Assembly: GCA_963750295.1 (NCBI GenBank) | Contig: CAVVPY010000001.1 | Location: forward strand, 1,798,001 to 1,862,000 | Origin: CAVVPY01 sp963750295 | GTDB taxonomy: Bacteria > Actinomycetota > Actinomycetes > Mycobacteriales > Jatrophihabitantaceae | Direction of reading: 5' to 3' | DNA length: 64,000 nt | Shown here: positions 20,196 through 29,589 of the stretch, piece after piece | Layout of the letters: the number at the start of each line of letters is the position of its first letter | How positions within the stretch are numbered: the stretch's first letter is position 1 | The notes under the pieces: model-generated | The model's database searches: none | Told to the model about the DNA's origin: nothing | The model's input: only the letters and a program-made list of their open reading frames with translations | Position numbers and translations under genes: made by a program

Positions 20196-20227
20196 GGCCC
20201 GCGTCTCCCTACCCAGGGACGCGGGCC
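20196..20227 (-). terminator. Rho-independent-like terminator after the repeat/beta-lactamase-fold gene
   Basis: GGCCCGCG and CGCGGGCC arms, extended by TCCCT and AGGGA with a 2-nt bulge, form a strong hairpin. In the minus direction it is followed by TCGTCGTTTTGG, a short T-rich tail. It lies 34 bp after the stop of the gene at 20262. Confidence 0.75.
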
Positions 20228-20261
20228 CCGCCTTCAGGCGGTATTCAGTTGTGTATCACGC

Positions 20262-22040
20262 CTACCAGGTCGCCAGCGCGGCGTGGATGTACGGGCGCAT
20301 GGCCTCCTGGAACGCGGTGCCCCGAGCGTTGGAGATCGCCGTCTGCTCGGACGTGGAGTTGATCTGCGTGTTGTCGACGTAGTCCCCGTAGAAGTAGTAC
20401 GTCGGGACCACGGCGCCGGCACTCTTGAACGGCAGGCTGGTCAGGGACCCGTTCGCCCACGAGATCGTCCACGGCAGCGAACCGCCGTACTGGTACGAGC
20501 CGCCCTTGGCGATCCACGTCATCTTGTTGCAGAAGCTGGTGGCCACTGCCGATGACTTGCCGAGTGCTGCTGCTTCCTGGTTCACGATCGGGCAGATCGA
20601 CGACTGGAATCCGGAGTAGTTGCTGTTGTTGAGCATCCGGGCCCGGAACTGGGTGCGCCAGGTCGCGGCCGTGATGTCCACGCCGTTCTGATACGACTCG
20701 TAGATCTTGTCGAGGTCGGCCAGGGACGTCCGGTTGTGCGTCGCCGCGGTCGGGCAACCGATGTTGTGGTTGATCGCCGTGTTCGTCATGCCCAGTGCTG
20801 ACGCCTGCGCCAACATTGCCGCCTTGCCGTACTTCTCCAGGACGCCGCGGGTCATCCGGTTGTCCGAGTTCTGCATCATCAGCGTGTCGGCGTTCTTGAG
20901 GTTGGTCGTCGACGTGCTGGCGAAGTTGTCCGGGCAGATGCCACCGTTGCTCGGATCACTCGGGTCGAGGTGATAGGTGATCGCGGTGTTGTTGTTGGTC
21001 GTGCCGGCCTGCTCGTTGTCGATCGACACGTAGTGGTACAGGACCTTCAGCGCGGATGCCGGCTCGAAGCCGTTACCCGTCTGCAGGCCGGCGAGCACCG
21101 GGCCGTTGAGCTGCTTGAGCTCGAATCCGAAGGCGCCCGAGTCGATCGTCGGAGCGAGGATGTTGTAGACCTGCTCGCTGGCGGCGTCGGTGTTGCGGGT
21201 GCTCAGCACCGCGAAGTACGTCGTGCCGCCGGACACGAACCGGCTCACGTCGAAGATCCGCTCGCCCTGCTGCAGCGCCTGGTTGACCAGAGTCACGAGC
21301 GAGGTGTTGACGTACCAGTACCACCTGGTGGTGTTCGCGTACATGACCACGTTGTAGGTGCCGGTGTCGTTGTTCTGGTCCAGGTCGACCAGCCGCGCGC
21401 CGTTCGACCGCAACAGCGCACTGACCTGGGTGATCGTGCGCCCGTAGTAGTAGTGCCAGTTCACGGAATCGGTGCCGGTGTTCGAGCCGAACACGGCCGC
21501 GTAGTTCGACGTGCCCTGGATCCGGCTCAGGCTGACCAGTCGGTTGGTCGCCGCGTCCACCTTGGAATTGATGAACGCCTGCGTCCCGTACCAGAACGAC
21601 CAGCCTTCCGCGTTCGCGCCGGTGTTGGCGATCATGATGACCGCACACTTGGTGGCGCCGGAGACGAGGTAGCAGTTGGTCACGATCGGGCGCGCGCCGT
21701 TGGTGTTCGACAGCGAGACGACCTGGGCCGGGGTGGCGTTGTAGTACCACCACCACCCGGTGGAGTACGACCCGCTGTTCGCGACCTCGGTCACGGTGAA
21801 TTTCGGCGTCCCGGAGGACATGTCGACGTTGATGTCGGTCAGCCGGGCCGAGTTGGCACTCAGCGTGTTCGACACCGTCGCCGCGCTGACACCGGTGTAG
21901 GTCCACCAGGATGTCGGTGCGGTGAGTTGGCGATCCTCACCGGAGCCGACCGCCGCTGAAGCGGGCTGCGGCGCCACAATCGCGGCCAGCCCCACGACGG
22001 CTGCGGCCGCTCCGAGCAGTGCGGTCAATTTCCTGTTCAT
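20262..22040 (-). CDS. Secreted polyglycine-hydrolase-like protein: five tandem repeats plus serine beta-lactamase-fold domain
   Basis: A 592-residue exported protein. Residues 1-30 are a Sec signal peptide ending A-S-A-A. Residues about 45-290 hold five repeats of 45-50 residues, each opening with an aromatic cluster (W-W-T-Y, W-W-W-Y-Y, W-S-F-W-Y, W-H-Y-Y-Y, W-Y-W-Y) and containing N-G-A-R-L or a relative. This is the pattern of the bacterial tandem repeat domain 1 found in polyglycine hydrolases. The C-terminal half looks like a class A beta-lactamase/serine-peptidase: S-A-L-K fits the SxxK nucleophile motif and Q-N-S-D-N-R fits the SDN loop. No clear KTG is seen. GGGGAGA precedes the ATG. 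The substrate could be a Gly-rich protein or a peptidoglycan cross-bridge, by inference. Confidence 0.82.
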   Translation of the reverse strand: MNRKLTALLGAAAAVVGLAAIVAPQPASAAVGSGEDRQLTAPTSWWTYTGVSAATVSNTLSANSARLTDINVDMSSGTPKFTVTEVANSGSYSTGWWWYYNATPAQVVSLSNTNGARPIVTNCYLVSGATKCAVIMIANTGANAEGWSFWYGTQAFINSKVDAATNRLVSLSRIQGTSNYAAVFGSNTGTDSVNWHYYYGRTITQVSALLRSNGARLVDLDQNNDTGTYNVVMYANTTRWYWYVNTSLVTLVNQALQQGERIFDVSRFVSGGTTYFAVLSTRNTDAASEQVYNILAPTIDSGAFGFELKQLNGPVLAGLQTGNGFEPASALKVLYHYVSIDNEQAGTTNNNTAITYHLDPSDPSNGGICPDNFASTSTTNLKNADTLMMQNSDNRMTRGVLEKYGKAAMLAQASALGMTNTAINHNIGCPTAATHNRTSLADLDKIYESYQNGVDITAATWRTQFRARMLNNSNYSGFQSSICPIVNQEAAALGKSSAVATSFCNKMTWIAKGGSYQYGGSLPWTISWANGSLTSLPFKSAGAVVPTYYFYGDYVDNTQINSTSEQTAISNARGTAFQEAMRPYIHAALATW

Positions 22041-22226
22041 CGGGTTTCTCCCCTTCGAGCTCGGATGAGCTCACGTGATGGACGGTGTCGGCGTCGGGGT
22101 AGTGCCACGGGCAATCGGCGCCACATCGAAACCTAGGGACGACCGCGCGCGCTGGAATCGGAGAAAGTTCGCTCCAGGAACGCCGGATTGCCACACCGAT
22201 AGGTGCGCATCGACTGATATGGGCTG

Positions 22227-25007
22227 TTATGCCCCGGTTGTCGGCGTCGGTTCCGGTTCGGCAACCGGCCCCGTTACGGACGAGGACAGGAACGCGGCAA
22301 GCTCGGCCCGGTTGCGGACGCCGAGCTTGCGATAGATCCGGGTCAGGTTGCCCGACACCGTCTTGGTGCTGAGGAACAGCGTTGACGCGATCTCGGCCGA
22401 ACGCATGCCGGTGGCCGTGAGCTCGGCGATCCGCCGCTCGGTCTCGGTGAGGTCCTGCGCCGCGGGGGGCCGAAGTCCCACCCGGCGCAGTTCGTCGCGT
22501 GCGCGCTCGGCGAACCCGGTGGCGCCGAGTGCCTCGAACGCGTCGACGGCAGCGCCCAACTCGGCGCGCGCCAGCGACTTCTGCTTGAACCGGCGATGGA
22601 TCTGGCCCTTGATGAGACGCGAGCGGCCCAGCTCCAGCGGGCGTTCCAACTGCCGGTAGAGCCCGATCGACCTGCTGGCCGCGGCGAGCGCCAACTCGGC
22701 CTCACCCTCTTCTGCGTGCAGCAGGGCCTCGGCCCGCGCGCCGGCAGCCAGCACCGAAATCCGACCGAGGCGCTCGGCCGGCTCGACCATGGCGGCGAGT
22801 GCCGTGCGCGCATCGGCGAGCCTGCCGACCGAGACGAGCGCTTCGACATGGTCACCGGCCATCAGCCGCAGGGCCGGTTCGTTCGCCCGCTGCTCGGCGA
22901 ACACGGCGGTGTATTGATCGAACTCCTCGGCCGCGCGCTGCATGTCGCCGTGCATCGCCGCGCAGAAGCCGAGCAGTGCGCGCCCGCGGATCTGCAGCAG
23001 CAGATTCCCGGTCCCGAGCGCATCGGCGATCTCGGCACTCGCCAACCGCACTGCCGGCTCCGTCGTGCCGCGCATCGCGGCCACCCACGCCTTGCGATGC
23101 TTGGCCAACCGGCTGTAGTACACATTCTGCGTTCGGTCGCACAGTTGCTCGCACTCGTCGAGGTAGCCCTCGGCCACGTCCCAGCGTCCCGCTCGGAGTT
23201 CCAGCTCGCCCATCATCGACAGGATGTAGGCGCGCGAGGCCTCGTCGCCCTCGTCCTGAGCGAGCTCGTACGCACGACCCATCTGCTCGCGCGCGCCGAC
23301 GTAGTCGTCGGTCCCGAACTGCAGGTAGAACAGCACCGAGAGTGCACGGTCGGCCACCGGCGCGGACACCGCGTCGCCCTCGAGTTCGACCGCCCACCGG
23401 CACGAGTCGAGGTCGGCACCGAGCCCGGCGTAGAACGACGCCGCGACCAGGGACGACAGCGCCGCGGCCATCCGCTGCGGCTCGACGTCCGCGCGATCCT
23501 CGAGCAGACGGCAGGCAGTTCGCGCATGGTCGACGCTCACCAGCCAGTCGTCGGAATACCGCAGCGCCAGACCGGTATGGATGTCGGCGAGCAGGTCGAC
23601 GTCGTCGCCGGCGAGCTCGAGTGCGCTGTGCTCCAGTTCGACGGCGCGCAGTTCGGACTCGGTGTCCCCGACCACGAGGGCGAGTTCGTGCAGGGCGCGC
23701 GAGCGCACGGCGGGATCGGTAGCCAGCTCGGCTGCACGGGCCAGTTCGTGCTTGGCCAGCGTCGACTCACCGACGCGGAACAGCAGCCGGCCGAAGAAGA
23801 TCTGCCGTTCCGCCCGGCGCAGGCTGTCCTCGGGCGAGGCCCGCAGTGCCAGCCGGCAGGCGTCCACCGCGTCCTCCACGGCGCCGCGTCGCAGGGCGCA
23901 GTCGCGCGCCACGTCCAATGCCTCGGCCACGTCCTCGTCCTGATCGGCCGCGCCCAGCGCCAGGTGCCGGGCACGTTCCTCCGCGCCGATCACGACCTGG
24001 GCCAGCCGCGCGTGCAACTGCATCCGCTCGGTCCCGGCCAGCCCCTGGTAGGCGGCGGCCGCATACAGCGGGTGGGTGAACATCACGTCGTGCCCGTCGA
24101 CGTGCACCAGACCCGCCTGCTCGGCGAGGGTGAGCGGTTCGGACAGGTCCAGCTCGCGCAGCTGCCCGACGGTCGGCCGGCGCAGCGCCGAGCACGCCGC
24201 CAGGCTCAGCCGGGTCGGCGCCGGGAGCGCCTCGACGTGACGCCCGACCAGTTCGGCAAGTGAGTCCGGCAGCGGCACGCCGTCCCGCGAGACGTCGCCG
24301 GCGCGCAGCAGCAGCGCGCGGGCGACCTCGATGGCGAACAGCGGGTTGCCGCCGGCGGCGTCGACCGCGGTTCGCAGCACTGTGGCGGGGATGCGCTCGC
24401 CGACCCGATCACGTAACACGGAGACGAGCAGCGAGCCGGGCAGCGGGACGACCACCTCGCGGGTGAGCGGAATCGCCGCGGCCAGGTCGGCGACCAGAGC
24501 CGGTTCCTCGACCCCCGGCTCGGTGCGCAGGGCGAGGACGAGGCCGACACCGGCGGCGGGTAACCGGCGGGCGGCGAAGGCGAGCGCCGAGGCCGTCTGC
24601 GGATCAAGCCACTGCAGGTCGTCCACGACGAGCAGGAGCGGGCCGCTGTCAGCCAGCCGGCGAAGCAGGGTCGTGAACGCGAGCAGGACCGCGTGAGGGG
24701 TCAGTTCGGCATCGTGCCGCTCGCCGCGCAACAGGGCCGCCGACAGCGCAGACGCCTGTACCGCCGGCAGCGCGTCGATCTCGTCGTCGTGGACGCCGTC
24801 GCACAGATCGATCAGCGCCGACCCGATCAGCCGGGTCTCTGCCTGGGCCGGCTGCGCTCGCAACAACCGCACGCCACTGCCACGGGCGGTCTCGATGAGT
24901 CGGTTCAGGCGGTACGACTTGCCGATCCCCGGCGGGCCTTGCAGCAGCAGGGCACCGGAGCGGCCCGCGACGGAAGCCAGCCACCCGTCGCCTGCCGACT
25001 GCACCAT
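22227..25007 (-). CDS. LuxR-family ATPase regulator (LAL/MalT-like)
   Basis: A 926-residue large ATP-binding LuxR regulator. An N-terminal AAA/NACHT-like ATPase has Walker A G-P-P-G-I-G-K-S at residues 24-31 and Walker B L-L-L-V-V-D-D-L-Q-W-L-D near residue 130. The middle 500 residues are helical TPR-like repeats. The C-terminal helix-turn-helix reads L-T-E-T-E-R-R-I-A-E-L, then S-A-E-I-A-S-T-L-F-L-S-T-K-T-V and Y-R-K-L-G-V-R-N-R, at about 850-905. GGAGG precedes the ATG. It is divergent from a PLP enzyme gene and 186 bp upstream of the secreted protein at 20262, which it may control. The inducer is unknown. Confidence 0.93.
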   Translation of the reverse strand: MVQSAGDGWLASVAGRSGALLLQGPPGIGKSYRLNRLIETARGSGVRLLRAQPAQAETRLIGSALIDLCDGVHDDEIDALPAVQASALSAALLRGERHDAELTPHAVLLAFTTLLRRLADSGPLLLVVDDLQWLDPQTASALAFAARRLPAAGVGLVLALRTEPGVEEPALVADLAAAIPLTREVVVPLPGSLLVSVLRDRVGERIPATVLRTAVDAAGGNPLFAIEVARALLLRAGDVSRDGVPLPDSLAELVGRHVEALPAPTRLSLAACSALRRPTVGQLRELDLSEPLTLAEQAGLVHVDGHDVMFTHPLYAAAAYQGLAGTERMQLHARLAQVVIGAEERARHLALGAADQDEDVAEALDVARDCALRRGAVEDAVDACRLALRASPEDSLRRAERQIFFGRLLFRVGESTLAKHELARAAELATDPAVRSRALHELALVVGDTESELRAVELEHSALELAGDDVDLLADIHTGLALRYSDDWLVSVDHARTACRLLEDRADVEPQRMAAALSSLVAASFYAGLGADLDSCRWAVELEGDAVSAPVADRALSVLFYLQFGTDDYVGAREQMGRAYELAQDEGDEASRAYILSMMGELELRAGRWDVAEGYLDECEQLCDRTQNVYYSRLAKHRKAWVAAMRGTTEPAVRLASAEIADALGTGNLLLQIRGRALLGFCAAMHGDMQRAAEEFDQYTAVFAEQRANEPALRLMAGDHVEALVSVGRLADARTALAAMVEPAERLGRISVLAAGARAEALLHAEEGEAELALAAASRSIGLYRQLERPLELGRSRLIKGQIHRRFKQKSLARAELGAAVDAFEALGATGFAERARDELRRVGLRPPAAQDLTETERRIAELTATGMRSAEIASTLFLSTKTVSGNLTRIYRKLGVRNRAELAAFLSSSVTGPVAEPEPTPTTGA

Positions 25008-25127
25008 CGCCTCCGCTCGACGTCCGCCGCCTGTACGACCGTCGTCTGGATCTACTGCTGATCGTATGGCCGATCACAGCTCGTCGGCACATCAACCGCC
25101 TGTCCGGCTGCCGATAGCGTGCAATCC

Positions 25128-26342
25128 GTGAGCGCACCGGTTGATCCCGATCCCTTCGACGTCCTCGAGTTTCGCGAGCACTTTCCCGCCCTGGCCGAGG
25201 GCGCGGCGCACTTCGACGGTCCGGGCGGCACGCAGACGCCGCTTCCGGTTGCCGACGCGGTGCGCGACACGCTCGTCTCGGCCATCGCGAACAGGGGGAC
25301 GGTCACGGCAGCCGAGCGGCGTGCCGAGCACGTGGTCGCCGAGGCGCGAGCGGCACTGGCCGACCTGCTCGCCGCCGACGCCGCCGGCGTGGTGTTCGGG
25401 CGGAGCATGACCGCGCTGACCTTCGATCTCGCCCGGACCTTGGCCCGCGACTGGGGCGCAGGGGACGAAATCGTGGTCAGCCGCCTCGACCACGACGCGA
25501 ACGTCCGTCCCTGGGTGATCGAGGCCGAGCGGGCAGGTGCGACCGTGCGCTGGCTCGACTTCGACCCGGCAACCGGCGAGGCCGCGGACATCGACGAGGT
25601 GCTGAGCGACGCGACCCGGCTGGTCGCCGTCACCGCCGCGTCCAACCTGATCGGCACGCGTCCGGACCTGCCGGTGATCGCCGACCGCGTTCACGCCACC
25701 ACCGCAGCCCTGCTGTTCGTGGACGGTGTGCATCTCACTGCGCACGCCGCGATCGACCTCGCGGCGCTCGGTGCGGACGTGTTCGTCTGCTCGCCGTACA
25801 AGTTCTTCGGTCCGCACTGCGGGGTGCTGGCTGCCGAGCCCGACCTGCTGGCCCGGCTCCGGCCGGACAAGTTGCTGCCGTCCTCGGACGACGTGCCCGA
25901 GCGCTATGAACTCGGCACACTGCCCTACGAACTGCTCGCGGGCGCGGGCGCCGCCGTCGACTTCATCGCTGCGGCGGGGACGGGCGACGGACGACGCGAC
26001 CGCATCGTCACCGCGATGGCGGGGATGCACGCACACGAGGACCGGCTGCGGCGCCGGATCGAGCGTGAGCTGGCCGGCTTCGAGACGGTCACCGTCCACT
26101 CCCGCGCGGCGGTGCGCACCCCGACCCTGCTGCTCACCTTCGCGGGCAAGCAGGCCGCCGAGGCTGCCCGGTTCCTCGCCGCGCGCGGGGTCAACGCGCC
26201 GGCCGGCTCGTTCTACGCCTACGAGCCGGCGCAGCGGCTCGGACTGGGGGTGTCCGGCGGGCTGCGGGTCGGGCTGTCGGCCTACAACGACGACGACGAC
26301 GTGGACCGGTTGCTGGACGCGTTGCACGCGTTCGCCCGATGA
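25128..26342 (+). CDS. Cysteine-desulfurase-like PLP enzyme (class V aminotransferase fold)
   Basis: A 404-residue PLP enzyme of the class V aminotransferase family. The PLP lysine is in S-P-Y-K-F-F-G-P-H near residue 225, with D-H-D-A-N in the N-terminal half and G-T-L-P-Y-E after the lysine. This matches the cysteine-desulfurase-like subgroup I remember as TIGR01976. The region where true desulfurases carry the catalytic Cys instead reads A-P-A-G-S-F-Y-A-Y, so desulfurase activity is doubtful. A TAGCGT -10 box lies 7 nt before the GTG at 25128, fitting a leaderless start; a GTG at 25119 is the alternative. The real reaction is unknown. Confidence 0.85.
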   Translation: MSAPVDPDPFDVLEFREHFPALAEGAAHFDGPGGTQTPLPVADAVRDTLVSAIANRGTVTAAERRAEHVVAEARAALADLLAADAAGVVFGRSMTALTFDLARTLARDWGAGDEIVVSRLDHDANVRPWVIEAERAGATVRWLDFDPATGEAADIDEVLSDATRLVAVTAASNLIGTRPDLPVIADRVHATTAALLFVDGVHLTAHAAIDLAALGADVFVCSPYKFFGPHCGVLAAEPDLLARLRPDKLLPSSDDVPERYELGTLPYELLAGAGAAVDFIAAAGTGDGRRDRIVTAMAGMHAHEDRLRRRIERELAGFETVTVHSRAAVRTPTLLLTFAGKQAAEAARFLAARGVNAPAGSFYAYEPAQRLGLGVSGGLRVGLSAYNDDDDVDRLLDALHAFAR

Positions 26343-26364
26343 CCCGCGCCGGCGGGTACACCGA

Positions 26365-26409
26365 GGCCGAGGCGTCGACGGCGGGGTAGGAGCCGCCGAC
26401 GCCTCGGCC
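26365..26409. terminator. Bidirectional terminator hairpin
   Basis: Two 18-nt arms, GGCCGAGGCGTCGACGGC and its complement with one mismatch, flank a 9-nt loop. It lies between the stops of the convergent PLP enzyme and beta-propeller genes. No T-tract follows on either strand. Confidence 0.78.
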
Positions 26410-26457
26410 CGGGCTGGTGCGCGTGGCTCGAGTCAGCGTGTCCGATCAGCTCTCGGA

Positions 26458-27642
26458 TCAGCTGTCGAGCATCACCAACTGGCCACGCATTCCGAAGAAC
26501 GGCGGAGCCATCGGCGTGTTCGCCGGCAGAATGCTTGCGTTGTTCACGTACACGTTGCCCACGGAGTCGACGCCGACGCCGGCCGGGAACACCAGCTTGC
26601 GCCCCAGCCGAGTCCGCGTGCCGTCGGGGGCAACCCGGACGACATCGCCGTACGGGTTCTGGAACGTCGGGTCGCGCGTCAGTTCGGTCACGTACAGGCT
26701 GCCGTCCGGCCCGAAGGCCAGCCCGGTGATGTGCGTGAACCCGGTCATGTACTCCGACAGCGCGTGCGTGCGCGGGTCGATCCGCCACACGCGGGCGCCC
26801 CCGGCCGGGGTGCCGCCGTTGCCCTCGCCGCCGAGTTCACCGACGTAGATGGCGCCGTCCGGACCCTTGGCCAGCGAGGTGGGCACCGCCTGCGCGCCAG
26901 AGGTGTTGTTGGGCAGGACGGCCAGCACCGAGACGGTGCCGTCCGCCGCGACACCGAGAACGTCGTTCCCGGCCGCGTCGGCAACGGCGAAGGCACCGTG
27001 ACGCAGTGCCAGTACGCCGTACGGGTCGGAGTCCTTGCCCTGCCCGTCAGGGTCGTGGCGGAACTCGTAGAGCGCGATGTTGGCGAAGCGCTCGAGGCCG
27101 CTCGCCGGTGTGTAGCGCAGCAGGTACCCGAGTTGGCGCGCGGCGCCCACCGGCAGCCCAGGTGGGTTTGGTAGCCCGGCGGACGTCTCGATCACGTTGA
27201 GCGAACCGCCGGCACCGATGGCCACGTCGTCCGAGCCGACTGCGAAGCTACCGTCTCGTCCGGCTGCTGAGAGCAGCCCGGACAGCACCGGCAGCGCGAC
27301 ACCGTCGTGCACGCGCAGCACCGAGCCGGTGAAGCCGACACAGGTGCCGTGACCGCAACTGCTGCCGCCGGCGCCTGCCTCGGCGTCGTAGACGTCGCCG
27401 TTGGGTGCCACCGTGATTCCGCGGGGGTTGTTCAGGTGATCTGCGATCACGGTGTAGCCCGGAGTCGCCGCCTGTACCTGCCGAACCGCGGCCCAGCCGT
27501 ACGAGTGACCGGCGGCCGCGGTGAACGGTGAGACTGGTCCCGGCGAGCCTTCGCCGGTGACGCCTGCCCCTGCCGGGCCGGCTATCCCCGCCGCCAACGC
27601 CGCCAGCCCGACCGCCGTCAGACCCAACTGACGAAATCTCAT
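26458..27642 (-). CDS. Secreted ScyD/ScyE-like beta-propeller protein
   Basis: A 394-residue exported protein with a signal peptide (A-G-I-A-G-P-A-G-A-G near residue 25). NHL/SMP-30-like blades follow: L-N-N-P-R-G-I-T-V-A-P-N-G-D-V-Y-D-A, G-P-D-G-A-I-Y-V-G-E, G-L-A-F-G-P-D-G-S-L-Y-V, and P-A-G-V-G-V-D-S-V-G-N-V-Y-V. Annotation systems usually name this family ScyD/ScyE after scytonemin genes, but no scytonemin pathway is present and the actual role is unknown. GGGAGGA before the ATG at 27642 fixes the start, although the open frame runs further upstream. Confidence 0.88.
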   Translation of the reverse strand: MRFRQLGLTAVGLAALAAGIAGPAGAGVTGEGSPGPVSPFTAAAGHSYGWAAVRQVQAATPGYTVIADHLNNPRGITVAPNGDVYDAEAGAGGSSCGHGTCVGFTGSVLRVHDGVALPVLSGLLSAAGRDGSFAVGSDDVAIGAGGSLNVIETSAGLPNPPGLPVGAARQLGYLLRYTPASGLERFANIALYEFRHDPDGQGKDSDPYGVLALRHGAFAVADAAGNDVLGVAADGTVSVLAVLPNNTSGAQAVPTSLAKGPDGAIYVGELGGEGNGGTPAGGARVWRIDPRTHALSEYMTGFTHITGLAFGPDGSLYVTELTRDPTFQNPYGDVVRVAPDGTRTRLGRKLVFPAGVGVDSVGNVYVNNASILPANTPMAPPFFGMRGQLVMLDS

Positions 27643-27745
27643 GGTTCCTCCCTGATGTGGCATCCCCGTGTCCGCCGCAGCGGCGGGCGGCAGGACGCTA
27701 CTACCGCGAAGTTGGCAAAATGCTGAGAACGGTCGCAGTCGACAG

Positions 27746-29011
27746 TTACGGGCGTCGGCGCGGGCGCGGCAGCGGTGGCGCCTCGCGCACGACCCGCCGC
27801 GTCGTCGAACGGATCCGCTCGGCGGCCTGGGCGGCCGGTCGCCGCAGCGCCTCGGCCTCGCGCCGGCGCCGCTGCCGTCGACGCGTGCGTTCCTCGACGT
27901 CGAGTTCGGCCAGCACGCGTTCCACACCGGCCAATAGCGCGCCGTGCACCTGCCACAGTCCAGGTGCGTCGTGCGGGTCGACGAGCAGCAACTCGGTCAG
28001 CCGCACCCGCGCCTCGCGCACCGCGTCCAATGCCTCGGCCAGTTCCGTTGTCGGCGGCTCCTCGGCGTGATCGACCTCGGCCCGGACGAGGGCGCCGAAA
28101 CCGCGCACGGCCCGCGCCAGGTCGGCCAGCACGGTCGCGAACGCGTTACGCAGGTCGTCACCGAACTCATCATGATCCGGGTCCTGACCCGGCTCGTGCG
28201 AGATCGCGGTGGGCCGGTCGGCGATCGAGCGGAACACCGACCGCATCGCGACCGCCGAGTGCTCGAGCGCGTCGAGGCCGCTGCGAAGGTCCGGTGTCGT
28301 GTCCGCCGTCCCGATCGCGCGTGGATTGAACCGGCGACTGCGCCCGGCCTCGGCAAGTACCTGCTGCACCCGGCTGAGGTCGTTGGTGATCGAGCGAGCT
28401 TCGTCGAGCCAACCGCGGACTTCGTCGACCACCGGGTCGGTCCGGCCCAGCGCGGCGGCTACCCGATCGAGCAGGTCGGCCATCTGCTGGGCGAAGCGCT
28501 CGACCGCCACTCCGGCGCTGCGAGTCTGGACCGCCGGCGGGAACACGACGTTGACGAGCAGGCCGACGACGGCGCCGACCAGTGTCTCGACGATCCGGTC
28601 TTCGGCGAGCGTCTCCCGCCCGCCGACAGCGAGGATCAGCATCGCGCTGATCGGTACCTCCAGCAGGTGCGGGCCCAGCCGCAGCGCCTGGCCCAGAAGG
28701 ATCGACGCGGCCACGATCGCCGCCAGGCTCCACCAGGTGAACCCGACGACCGACGAAAACCCGATCGCGATGCCGACGCCCGCCACCACGCTGACGATCC
28801 GCCGGAGCGTGTCGGCCACCGTGCCGACCAGCGTGACCTGGACGATGAGCAACGCCGTCAGGGCGGCGGTGACCGGCCGCGCGTCCGAGACGACCAGCAG
28901 GGTGGCAAGGTAGGCCGCCGTGGCCGCCCCGGTGAGCCGCGCGGTCCGGGCCACGGCGGCCGCGCCGCGCTGGCGGACGCGCCGCAGCGTGGACCGGGCA
29001 ATGCGGCGCAT
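27746..29011 (-). CDS. FUSC-family membrane protein
   Basis: A protein of about 421 residues in the FUSC/aromatic-acid-exporter-like superfamily. The N-terminal 150 residues hold five to six hydrophobic helices (for example T-A-A-L-T-A-L-L-I-V-Q-V-T-L-V-G and S-L-A-A-I-V-A-A-S-I-L-L-G). A long helical cytoplasmic domain follows and the last 45 residues are an extremely Arg-rich tail. The family exports aromatic acids or lies next to cell-envelope genes; the substrate here is unknown. The start at 29011 (M-R-R-I-A-R) is a guess, as upstream ATG/GTG codons exist and no strong ribosome binding site is visible. Confidence 0.83.
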   Translation of the reverse strand: MRRIARSTLRRVRQRGAAAVARTARLTGAATAAYLATLLVVSDARPVTAALTALLIVQVTLVGTVADTLRRIVSVVAGVGIAIGFSSVVGFTWWSLAAIVAASILLGQALRLGPHLLEVPISAMLILAVGGRETLAEDRIVETLVGAVVGLLVNVVFPPAVQTRSAGVAVERFAQQMADLLDRVAAALGRTDPVVDEVRGWLDEARSITNDLSRVQQVLAEAGRSRRFNPRAIGTADTTPDLRSGLDALEHSAVAMRSVFRSIADRPTAISHEPGQDPDHDEFGDDLRNAFATVLADLARAVRGFGALVRAEVDHAEEPPTTELAEALDAVREARVRLTELLLVDPHDAPGLWQVHGALLAGVERVLAELDVEERTRRRQRRRREAEALRRPAAQAAERIRSTTRRVVREAPPLPRPRRRP

Positions 29012-29156
29012 CCTGAGCACGAGCGCATTGTTCCCTGCTCGGGTCGGGAACGCCCTCTCGCGAGGCATTGGGCACGACAATGCGGCACCGGATGTGATCC
29101 GTGACCGGGCCACGGGCGAATCACGGCAGACACAACGCGCAACCAGGAGGCCGGAC

Positions 29157-29570
29157 ATGAGCGCACACGAGGTTGTCCAAGAGTTCTACGACCTGTTCGC
29201 CGCGGGCAAGATCGTCGATGCCACTGCACTGTTCGCACCGTCGTGCATCACCGTCATGCCCGGCGCGTCCCTCACCCAGGTCGAGCACGAGGCGCTGGGG
29301 AACGCCTTCAAGGCCGGCTTACCGGACGCCACCATGACGATCGACCACCTCGTCGAAGCCGGCGACGAAGTGGTGGTGCTCGGCCACTTCGGTGGCACCC
29401 ACTCCGGCGACCTGTACTCGCCCGGCGGCACGATCCCGGCGTCGGGGAACCAGCTGAACCTGCGCTACATCGACTACTTCAAGGTCGCTGACGGACGCAT
29501 CGTCGAGCATCAGACCAGCTACGACCAGATGGAGTTGCTCGGTCAGCTCGGCGCGCTGCCTCAGCCGTAA
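29157..29570 (+). CDS. SnoaL-like cyclase/NTF2-fold protein
   Basis: A 137-residue NTF2-like protein of the SnoaL group. AGGAGG lies 6 nt before the ATG, which decides the start. The pattern E-V-V-Q-E-F-Y-D-L-F-A-A-G near the N-terminus and R-Y-I-D-Y-F-K-V-A-D-G-R-I-V-E-H near residue 105 is characteristic. Such proteins range from polyketide cyclases to steroid isomerase-like enzymes and proteins without known activity. No polyketide genes are near. It is divergent from the FUSC gene and ends 19 bp before the convergent amidohydrolase. Confidence 0.88.
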   Translation: MSAHEVVQEFYDLFAAGKIVDATALFAPSCITVMPGASLTQVEHEALGNAFKAGLPDATMTIDHLVEAGDEVVVLGHFGGTHSGDLYSPGGTIPASGNQLNLRYIDYFKVADGRIVEHQTSYDQMELLGQLGALPQP

Positions 29571-29589
29571 CGCGCGCGGTCGCTCGCCC

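Noticed and set aside
22596..24263. 555-codon plus-strand open frame over the LuxR gene
   Set aside because: Shadow frame antisense to a protein with complete ATPase and HTH motifs.
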